Part shown: positions 46,172 to 56,041 of the stretch, piece by piece
Layout of the letters: each line of letters begins with the position of its first letter
Position numbering within the stretch: position 1 is the stretch's first letter
Origin: Gracilaria vermiculophylla
Taxonomy: Eukaryota > Rhodophyta > Florideophyceae > Gracilariales > Gracilariaceae
Length of the DNA: 64,000 nt
NCBI GenBank assembly: GCA_019155205.2
Contig: JAHNZQ020000010.1
Coordinates: 871,375-935,374, forward strand
Reading direction: 5' to 3'
Notes under the pieces: generated by a model
Told to the model about the DNA's origin: nothing
Databases searched by the model: none
What the model saw: only the letters and a program-made list of their open reading frames with translations
Position numbers and translations under genes: made by a program

Positions 46172-47343
46172 CAGTGCGTTTCAAAAGTATAAGACAGTGC
46201 GATGGCCCGCCAAAATATGGATTTTTGCCAATTGTAGCCACCCCCCTTCGTTTAAACCCTCAGAAACGCGTTTCAAAAGTATAGGACATTTCAAACTCAC
46301 GCATGATTATTTCCACAACACGTTGTTTTCTTTCCACAAAAAGACATGAAATCTTCTACATTAAAAGCTTATAACACAATACTTCAATAAGTACCATAGA
46401 TCTATACCTTTTGTTTCCATTTTCATATCATTTTCTTAAATATTTACTGTAATATAAACAGAAAGTTCTATTGATAGCCTAATAATGCTCAGCTGCAACA
46501 TTATGCATAACGTTCTGCAAGAATATTATCCCGGCTATGTATTTTGCACTAAAAATATCATAAAAAGAACGATACATTTACAGAAAATGAATAGAATGGT
46601 AATGAAAAACGCTTCAAAATTCTTTTGGTTTATAAAACTGAACATTAATTCCATTTGGATGCTGCAAATAAATAAAAAATGCTGCCACAGTGTGCAATGA
46701 GCATTGAAAAAAAGAAAGCTGCGAAAAGAATGTATTCTAAATTTAGTAAAACTTTGATTGTGAAGAACAACAGTGTCTTATCTATGTTCATCATAAGCAA
46801 AAAGATCAAACAAAATTTGAACTAATAAATGTTCCATGGAAGCTTATATTATGTCATGCACTAGACTCTCGATGAAAATAATTACATATAGAGCCTTTGA
46901 AGCAAGTATTATAGCCTCAAAAAGGCTTCTAAATGCGTTCACACAACGTTTTATAAAATTTTACGTATCTGATCAGAAATGTAAACTGGGTTTTCACTAA
47001 GATAGCGCCCTCGTTTAGTAGTCCTTAGCAATAAAAAACGTTTTTTGCTTGCTACAAAAGAATTCCATGCAGATACTTACGCGTTAAGTTCACCTGAACC
47101 CTTTTGAAAATGAATAAGATGAACTCGTTAGAATGATTTATGGCCATTTTAGGCCATTCTGAACAGGTTTTGATTAAATCAGAAGTACAGTCCGTTTTAT
47201 AATCATAACCCGTGGGTGGCGAAGTACAAAAATTGTGAATTTGGTACTGTATGACTACAAGATCAAGATTTGAAATACATTCAAGTCCAAAAACCGTTTC
47301 AAAATCATAACAACTTTCATACGTTTATGTGTCTTTCGGCAAC

Positions 47344-47804
47344 TCAGTAACTAGTTTTTCCACCAATTTTCTGAATAACGAAAATACAGCGTTTGGGCAT
47401 CAAAATGATGTAGTCGTTAATTGTAAAAATAGAAGTATTGTCCCAGCAATTCTTAAAACAGTTATTCAAATCAAAAACTGCGCTAAACTGCCTTCCATGG
47501 CCATACACCGTTCTAGATAATAAATCACATCCATTTTTAATGCGGTTTACGTCTGGAAAGCGTGCCGGCCAATCCATTACCGTAACATTTGCTTCTTGTA
47601 GCCCATCTGTCACTATTTTATATTTGTATACCGGTTAATTATCGCACTGGAAAACAAAACTTCTTCCACGGACACACTATCTGTAAGCTAGCCTATAGTT
47701 ACAAACAAATTTTTGAAAGCATTAAAAGTCTATATGTGTGTGAATAAGTGCAATATCTGTTTTCCCATATTCTGATATGTCAGCACGGACCATTATAGAA
47801 CCGC
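47344..47804 (-). pseudogene. Tc1-like transposase C-terminal half (element B)
   Basis: Minus-strand sequence: GGSIMVRADISEYGKTDIAL, FVFQCDN before a TAA stop (second catalytic Asp), VTVMDWPARFPDVNRIKNG and RTVYGHGRQFSAVFDL, ending IGGKTSY. This is a clear DD34E (IS630/Tc1) transposase. In PDVNRIKN the catalytic Glu (PDLNPIEN) is Lys. The first Asp region lies on the other side of the solo LTR and is not recognisable. Confidence 0.88.
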
Positions 47805-47809
47805 CTAAA

Positions 47810-48680
47810 TGTAGTGCAATGGCCCGTCGAGTGTACGCCGCAATCGGGCTTCATAAGGATTTGATCCGCTCCCGGCTGCCACAACCGTGGTTATGAATAG
47901 TATTAGCTTCACTAGCCCCATTTGGGGGTGCCCCTAGGAAGGGTAGTAATTGAGGCCACGTGTGCCGATATTGGCCCGATGACGGGTGCGCCGTGACAAG
48001 CCTGCCACGGTTGCACATCTGTACTACAGTAGCCGGCCTTGCCGGGTGGCTAGATATTTCTAGATATTTATTTTAATATGTTGAAGTGCCGTATATAAGT
48101 GGCGGCACTGCCGCCACTGTACGGAGAAGTAAACCTCAAGGAGGAACTTGGCTCTGTTCATCTAGCCGCTTGCGCACGGTCACTAACCCCTCCCGGGGAA
48201 TACCGCCGCAACACCGGGTTGAGCAACCTGCCTCCGTCTTTGAGGAGTCCTGAACCGTCGTCACGGCTATTTCTTTACTGTTTCTTTTGCCTATTATAGG
48301 TTTCTTCCGTCATACGGCTTCTGTTTCTCTGCCCTGTAATACAGGTTGGCCCCCATCATATAGGGATCTGATTTCCCACTCTCGCGAGTCTGCGCTCTGC
48401 AAGTGCGGCTTGTTTGTTGATCATTTGTCCCACAACCGTTGGGCTGGGTACTGTGCTACCACCTCTCGTGGATTCTCCGACGGAGTCGGCTTGCTTGGCC
48501 GGTTCTTACCCTCTGACTGCACGCCCAGTACGGGGTCGCCCGGATTTACACCCGGCTCGTGGCGACCATATCAGAGGGCTCTTTCGCTGTGCCACCTCTC
48601 ATTGAGAGCAAGCTTGAACACCTTGGTGGTGCTTCCGCGACGCGGCTCGTGTCTGTGCCACGTTCGTAGTTTGCACTATA
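47810..48680 (+). repeat. Solo LTR of the Gypsy-1 family
   Basis: 871 bases starting TGTAGTGCAATG, like TGAAGTGCAATG of the Gypsy-1 5' LTR, and ending in a GCACTATA that matches its GCACTACA. A perfect 5-bp duplication CTAAA flanks it (47,805-47,809 and 48,681-48,685). No internal element sequence is present, so it is the product of LTR-LTR recombination. Confidence 0.88.
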
Positions 48681-49214
48681 CTAAAGAGTTTCTTGTCCAG
48701 AATTCAGAGCGTTCCTTTCTTAGATCATGTCAATAAAATTTATAACAAGTTGTAACATCCAAGTTGAATATTTATTCGCCAGAAAAAATGACTGTATCTT
48801 ATTGATTTGTCAAGTACGCCATGTTTTCATACAAATGTATTATTTTTTGCTTATGATTACCTTCTATAAAAAATGTTTTAATCATTTCTTTATACTTGAA
48901 CAATTTTGTTTTGTTGACTATATGTCAAAGTGTTGATTTAAAAACATTGAGGTTTAAAGTTTTTGCAATTTTTTGCATGAAACGTTTCTTTGACACAGTT
49001 TCCGTTTTATAACACATTTATTTGCAGGACTTGAGAGGTGTGAACGCCATGTAATTGTTTTTGTGCTACAGGTTACTAGGTATTTTAGGATACGGGAAGT
49101 TGTGACTGGATAACGTTTTAAAAGTCGTCTAATTATGACATATAATTTTCTATTAGGTTTTAGTTGTATGATTTCAAGCTGTTCGGAGCGCGAAAGAGGT
49201 GAACGTCGATCCAT
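48681..49214 (-). pseudogene. Tc1-like transposase N-terminal half (element B)
   Basis: The minus frame 49,214-48,954 (86 codons) has SPLSRSEQLEIIQLKPN and then RRLLKRYPVTTSRILKYL, a helix-turn-helix DNA-binding region as in Tc1 transposases. The remainder to the solo LTR is decayed. Across the solo LTR, once one CTAAA is removed, the frame reads FWTRNSLGGSIMV without a shift. Confidence 0.75.
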
Positions 49215-49341
49215 AACGATGGATGTTGATGATGTAGTGTTATGATTATGAAACGGTTTTCACTTATATGTTCTGCAAAAGGCGCACTACAGTACTACTT
49301 TGGCGCGTTTTTTAGGCGTGATATGATTTTGAAACGCACGG

Positions 49342-51845
49342 TATTGGAAATAGGGCAAAAACTATGAATATTTTAAGTATGGGACGTTAGAGAAACGCGA
49401 TGCAAAAGCGTTGAATTAGTATTATTCAATACACAAAAGCGAAAATCAACTACTGAAGAAGGCAAGATGAAGTATGAAAGTGAAATGTCCTATGATTTTG
49501 AAACGGTTTTTTAACTTAAAAAAAAACTTAATAAATTACCATAGAAAGAATAGAAATAATCATCAGCAGATTTAAAATCATTTGTAGCAAATTTGAGATA
49601 CTGTTTACGACAATCAATAGTAGTCGTAGAAATATCATACAGATTGAATTTAAATAATTTACTTACTTCTTTCTTTAAAGATACTACTGTAACACGATAC
49701 TTTTATGTCTTATATTATACTATTTCAGTATAGATCTTCAATATTCATATTATCTATAGTTTCGCCACAAAACTCAATTGATTGATATGTTGCTCCAACA
49801 TAATTATCATGTTTGACAAATTTATCACGATATCTATAACGGTAAAGAAACCAATTTGTTAAACGTATACCTATTACAAATTGTTATGGGTATTTATATG
49901 TTCCTGTAAGGAAAGTATCAATGAAAGAGAATTACTTATATCATAGTAATCCAGTACCTTTTAAATTTTCTATCAAGTGTGTGCCATCAGTCAATAATAT
50001 TGATACTAAATTTGATGAAAAACTGGATGCAATAGCTAATATTTTTGTCAGCAATCTGGCTATTATTGGTCTTGAGGATTCAAAAAGTTACTTCAAGTTT
50101 AAAGTTTTTTGAAAACTGATTTTGGTAGCAGTACAGTACTAAAAACGATGATTTGCATCACAATGCCAGGTGTCCTATACTTTTGAAACAGACTTTACCA
50201 ACCCATGCAGTACCGGTGTTGAATTTTCGATCTTAAAGAAATATATAAATATTAGTCTTCCATGCTGCAGTACATTGACGAAAATATTTAGAGCTTGGAC
50301 ATGCGCCGTGGCTATCGTACTGTAAGTCTGGAGAGTAATTGGCAGTCAAAGTAGTGTACGTAGTTTCTTACTTATGCCAGCATGCTACTTTGTGCAGTGT
50401 GCCAAGTGTTCCCGCGGCGGTTCTATAGTCACTTGGATGAATTGTAGGAAGGACAGACCTCCGTAGCATACAGAAATGTGTGTGAGCCCCTTTCTCAGGG
50501 CGCAGTAAAGCTAAGTACTTTGTGGCTAATCTCGTAATATCTGCGGTTTTTACAGTCAATCGGTAGGCTAGCCAGCTGTCCCATAGGTCGTACAGTCCTT
50601 CAGGCATCGTATCCATTTTACTCATTGCTTATCATTAGCTTTCTGGTCATTTTGTACGTACAGCTGTTTTGTTGCTGCTCTTGTCATCGCTGGTACCAGA
50701 TAAACTCTCCTTTACGGTCGAGAAAATAGCTGCGCCCTCAAGACCAGCTGTACCCTCGAATCTACCGACCGGTATTGCATGCAACGCACGCTGTAATATA
50801 ATTTTTTTCGAAGAATCTATAACCGCAGAGATATTTTTTGAGAGCGTTCTGGACAACGTTTGCCACGACATCTTGATAATAGTTTCGAGACAAGATGCGT
50901 TGAAAGCGTGATTGTTGAAGAAATTTTATTTTTTATAATGGACATGAATTTGGTCTGCTTTTAATAGTGCAGCAGCCACTTCAAGTCTATAACCAGTTCG
51001 AAACGCCACAACATACATCTTTTTTTCCGCAATTCGTTAGTACTGCAGAACTCCATGACATAATACTCTATTTGAAATAAGACTTTAGAATCAAACTCAA
51101 TCACTTTACTTGTCTATTGTTTTGGCCCAATCGGCTTTGTACGAGACCAGTTTTGAAATATTGTTGCAAGGAAAAAATGAAAAAGTTACAAAAACTTGTA
51201 CACCATGAGGGCAATCGGATATCAAAAGAAAGTAAAAAACAGAGATTAGAAGACATCAACATTAAACTCCAGTTAAGGTTATTACTATTCCGCTACCTTG
51301 TTTTACAGTTTTAAATGAATTGTAATGTTATTGCTTCGTTTTCATATTTCTATATTTTATGATTATTGTGTTTTTAGTAAGAATGTTTTTCACTTGATGG
51401 AACTTGCATACATGCATGTGGGCATATGGGGTTTCATGCACGATACTTTATTTTCTTTTTTAAGGTGCATATACCACATCTCTGTCAGGGTAATAGATTG
51501 AGTCTCAGTTTCTCCGTGTGAAATAGCCGTATTTTTGAATAAAAAATGCCTCCGAAATGAACTCCCCCGGACGGGGCACATTACCCGCCGAGAAAACCCC
51601 TCAAAATGAAGCGGAAATGCAATGGGCTACAATTTTCATTAATTTTGAGGCAGTGGCCTGACCGCCTTCAAAAACCCTACCGTCACACTCTGACTTACGA
51701 GCAACGACGTTTGTTGACTCAGGGTATCCCATCTGTAACTTACGACTTAAAACACAAATATTTCTGAGTTTTATAAATAAATTAAAACCTATATCATATC
51801 TGGTCATTGAAGCGACAAACCGCCGGCATATCTCACGGACGACCT
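49342..51845. other. AT-rich spacer, no gene supported
   Basis: Contains a GAAACGG repeat end at about 49,505 and a Tc1-type right end at 50,130-50,190. Small open frames at 49,921-50,112 (+), 50,368-50,625 (-) and 50,647-50,871 (-) have no recognisable domain; the two minus frames are adjacent and in reasonable composition but cannot be called genes. Confidence 0.45.
50130..50190 (+). repeat. Right terminal repeat of a Tc1-type element
   Basis: CAGTACAGTACT, then GATGATTTGCATCACAATGCC, then GTGTCCTATACTTTTGAAAC. The same blocks close Tc1 relic A at 30,675-30,737. No partner end or transposase was identified. Confidence 0.5.
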
Positions 51846-51849
51846 CATG

Positions 51850-51981
51850 AACCCCTAAACCACTGCTATCTGGTCATCGAGGCGACAAACGGCTCCTAAA
51901 CCCCTCCTTCCTAACCCCTAAACCGCTAACTACGTCTTCTGCTGGCCGAAAAACTCAACCCCTAACCCCTAAACCCCTAAC
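51850..51981 (+). repeat. Interstitial telomere-like C-rich repeat patch
   Basis: Several runs of CCCCTAA / ACCCCTAAAC occur at 51,851-51,981, including CCCCTAACCCCTAAACCCCT near the end, with another CCCCTAACCCC at about 52,123. A 23-base segment starting ATCTGGTCAT is imperfectly duplicated beside it (about 51,798 and 51,868). Confidence 0.55.
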
Positions 51982-51984
51982 GCT

Positions 51985-54900
51985 GTGAGCGCCTTATGAG
52001 GCATGTTTTGCCAATGCTATATGAAAACAACTAGGCAAAGCCCAGTTTTTTCGTGTGTATGGGGAGGTATTCTTTTTTTCAAATAATGCAATTTTGCCAT
52101 TATTCTCGACCAGAAAACCTTCCCCTAACCCCTCAAATTTAAAGCTTTGCCAAAAACATTCATAAAACACCCAAAAACAGGGTTTTCGTGAAAACCCTAC
52201 CAAATTTTCACCGTTTCAACAACGTTGGGTAGCCGAAAGTCTGTAGTTGCAAGTCAGAAAAATTGAAACTGACGTTGAAACTGACGTTGCTGAAAACCCG
52301 TCGGGAGGGTCCACCTTTATGATAGTGTAAGTGATGTAAGGCTTTCGAATCTGATTGTTTATCATATTAGCGGTTAACTAGCCGTTGACACAGCCTGCTC
52401 GTTGAACACGTCTCTGGCAACTTACTTCAAATGATGCATCGCATTTGGATGGCAGTCCACTTTTTTCGCCTTCAACATTCATTTGGCATGAAGATTGAAC
52501 CTCTCTCTTTTTGACGCAGTTGCACTGGCAGGGGAAATAGAATTCGATGGGAGAGGATGACTATACCTTAGAGGAGGGTATCACTTCTGCTTAGTACATC
52601 ACCTGATCATGGAGTCGTACTTTTCGGCTGTCCCAAAGCCTCATCATCTACTACAAAGCGTGTCTTTCGAAAAAGTTGACACATGTTTTCCATGAGATCG
52701 GCATTCAGATGTTCAATACAACAGTAGGACATGCATTTGACGCCTTCAAGGAACACTATTGTGGCAATTCTTTAAGATACGATGGCCTTATATTTTCGTG
52801 ATCGTGAATTCATATCCCAGAATCTGTTTTTTCTTTCGCAATCGCGGTAACACACACAGGTTAACTCTGGGAAGATATTTCCCTTTGTTTAACTATAAAG
52901 CATCTGAACGGCTGATTTCTTCACTCATGACGGATCCCAAGGGTTGTGTAATGTTTTTCATGAGTTTGTAGTATCTCTTGAAAGGAATAGCCAATCATCT
53001 TGATATGAAAATGTATGCACATGTCCCGTACCCAAAGATTTGACTTCGAGTTTTGAACCGCTGGTCTTGTTGTTCTCGATCCCAATCAGAAAGTGCTTTG
53101 GAAAGTTCAATCGCATGTGAGCTTGGAAGCTGTGCCCTTATCTCCAAAAACCGGATAGACCTGCTCCTTAATGCTGGCAATGCTGATGTGCTTCATGAGC
53201 ATGATTGATAAAATTCTCTTGCTCTGCTCGGCAGCGCGTAGATGTTATGAGCATTGATGGTCGTGACTCGCGTCCTGCAGGCACACTCTGCTTTTTCAAG
53301 AACTTCAAGTCCACTGCGGAAGAGAATAAATTAGATATCTTGAGCAAAATACATGCGTAGTAGCGCGTGAACCGGTAAACTGATGTTTCATCATCATAAT
53401 CCGACACTGGATCGCGGGTTCAGTTATGATGTTCCTACTACGCCACCCGCTCTGAACGGATTAACTGCCCGTACGGATAGCTCAATGCAAAAATAAGAAG
53501 GCAGAGCGCAACGCCTATCATTTTTCCCTCATTGTTCTTCCATTCGATCCCTTTCGATTCCACCATTTTGAAGAGATGAGATCACGAAAAGCCATAGCTC
53601 TGGATCTCTTCAATCTCCATGTTTTACAGATTGACTAAAGAGTTGGCAGCATAATTTTGGGTTTGCAACGACTTCTGCGGTCTTCATTCAAATCTGGAGT
53701 AAAAATATGTTGTTGAGCATCACTGATTTATCCATCTCACGACGTTACAAGTTTTTGAGCCCACATTCGCTGTGTTCAGTCAATGTATTTGGCAAATCCT
53801 GGCATAAAACTCACCGGTCAACCTGTTCGTTCATTGCTGAACTCTAAAATCCTGTGCGTGAATCTCATCATTTGATCTTGTAAAATTTTCATGTTTGTTG
53901 TTCTCCACATCCACGTCGTCAAGTAGTTTTCAAGCTTTCTAATGAACCCATATGTCATTTTGAACGTGCCTCCTGCTGAGAGAGATTAAGATGGCTCTAT
54001 CGACCGTTTTGACGAAAGAAATTCTGAACCCATGTCTGTGAATGCAACCTATAAATATCATTGTCAACTTACAATGCTTTTAGCATTCTGGATGAATGTG
54101 TTACCATTATAGGGATTGATATTGGTTTCCTTTGTCCAGAAACGAACATTCATTATTTTTGATGGCCATCCTTTGTTCCCACTGCCTTCCGTTCGTTCAA
54201 CACCAGCTTGCTCAAGGGTAAATATATTTCTTATTTTGACTATTGAGCGTGACTCAGTTCCATCGCATGTTGTATCTGTTGTACTAACCGAAAAGCTTCA
54301 AAATGGAAAAAATGAATCCATGTCCAGAAGTATGAAAATAGGGTGCCTTTTCTATTCTTCGATTAGCTTTGTTTTGGCACATTTCGTAAGGAAGATTTCT
54401 GTTATGTTGCTTCTTCTGTGAGAAGTGGAAACAAGATAGGTTTGGGAACAATTCGCCTCATCATCATGTGAGTCTAATGTTCTCGCACGCAAGGAAACAC
54501 ATTTCAATCCATATTAATGCCGTAATTCAAGAAAGCTGTGAGCGGCAAGTTTTGGTTAGCCTAGCGGGCTTAACTCAATCAAAACGTTCTTGGAAATGAA
54601 ATTTCCAACGTTTCATGTGGAAATCCTGTCCTCTGGAAAAGCGTCTCATGCAAAGGATTTCAAGATGGAACGGTCGCTTTCAGACACCTGCCATCTTCAG
54701 AAGAAATTATAGGCCGCTAATCGTCGACAATGGAAAATGACGAAGACCCTTCACTGCTCCAATCAGTAATCAGAGTTGTACGTGTTTGAAAGAGATGACA
54801 TACTGATAATGCGACGCTCTCCCCATTTTGAAAGCAGTACAAGAATAGCTTTCGAGCCATTACTGATCAAACAGAACCCGTCACTCAACTTCAACACTTG

Positions 54901-55690
54901 CTGCAAGAAAAAAGGATAAGGTCGGTTTTCGGTCAATGATAAGCGCTTTCTAGTCGGCATTCACACAATTGCCAAAACCATTCTTGAATGAATTCTACGT
55001 CTTGGAGTGAAGTTTGGGATTCGGTTTTCATTTCGTTCTTGATGACATTGATGATACAGATGAATTAAGGAGAAGAGTAAACATACAAAGGCTGTACAAT
55101 GAAAAACGAAGATGGAAAAAGTGATCATGATGAAATTGGCGATTTGATGAAGTAAACTTTCAGTGAAGAAGAACTACGCATTATTTCATCGAAGACGAAA
55201 CTCCATAGGCGTTGAGATGGGGATGAGAAAATATTAAGAAAATGAAGTTGAGCTATAGGAGCAGATATGACCCCAGCCAAGGGGAACCAATCGTTCGCTG
55301 GCGATGGCGGCGTATATCTACAGTATGTGTTGTCATGCAAAAAAGAAACGCTTATGTTGACATGTCGGCGATCAATTCGGCTGCCAGTTGAGATTGAATT
55401 ACTGTTCTGCAACTTTTGGAACGTTTTGCCACTGTATGCATGAAATCTCGGTAAAGAGGATTAGGCGCGTGTGGAACAAATACAGCTTAACTTTTTGAAA
55501 TATGCGCGAGAGCTATGCTATAGAGAGGTGGCTGAGTACGCCGGAGGGGCGTATACGACAAAGGCCTGGTTGTTGAGTACGATCACAATGTGTGGATAGT
55601 GTCCAAGAAATGGTAAATTAAATCAGGATGACCGACAAAGGCTCGTGAAGAACAAGCTGGGTTCGTTTCGAGACGAGAATGAGAGCGATG
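51985..55690. other. Gene-poor stretch with unassigned protein-like fragments
   Basis: No gene supported. On the plus strand, pieces near 53,050-53,160, 54,590-54,960 and 55,250-55,440 read like protein (for example VFERDDILIMRRSPHFESS near 54,780) but are short, in different frames and unrecognised. They may be exons of an intron-rich gene or a decayed element. GC content rises sharply at about 55,680. Confidence 0.35.
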
Positions 55691-56041
55691 GAGCGGCCAT
55701 TTTGCTCGGCAGGTGTCCGCGTCCATCCCCGCGGCCGGGGACGTTGCGGAGTGGCGGTGGCGCGAAATGGAGGGGCGCATTTGCCTTGGTGGTTTACAGC
55801 ACACAGTGGTTTTGAATTGCCAGGCGGCGGGGACGCTGAATTGAGATGACACTCGCCGTGGCATCAGCAGCGCGCGAGCCTTTTCGGTGGCGCGCGCGTG
55901 CCACGCGCGGAGCCCAGCGCCAACCCCCGGGGCGCCGCCGCGCGGCCGCGCCGCTAGAGCTCTGCACCTTATCTTAAACAGGCAACGTTGCCACGGCGCG
56001 CTGGAGCCGCATCTCCGGCCGCCGCCCAGCCCCCGCCCCCC

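Larger units (their letters stand above)
46172..49341 (-). mobile_element. Tc1-like DNA transposon B, interrupted by a solo LTR
   Basis: Ends CAGTGCGTTTCAAAA (46,172) and, in complement, CCGTGCGTTTCAAAA (49,341), the latter beside a TA. Each end has a second, similar motif inside (46,263 and about 49,255), an IR/DR arrangement. The minus-strand transposase runs from HTH (49,214) to DDE (47,344). Subtracting the 871-bp solo LTR and one 5-bp target copy leaves about 2.3 kb. Confidence 0.78.

Noticed and set aside
47805..48685. Initially considered a full gene-bearing element because of a 149-codon frame (48,287-48,736)
   Set aside because: The frame lies almost entirely within the solo LTR; homology to Gypsy-1 LTRs and the CTAAA duplication explain the segment.
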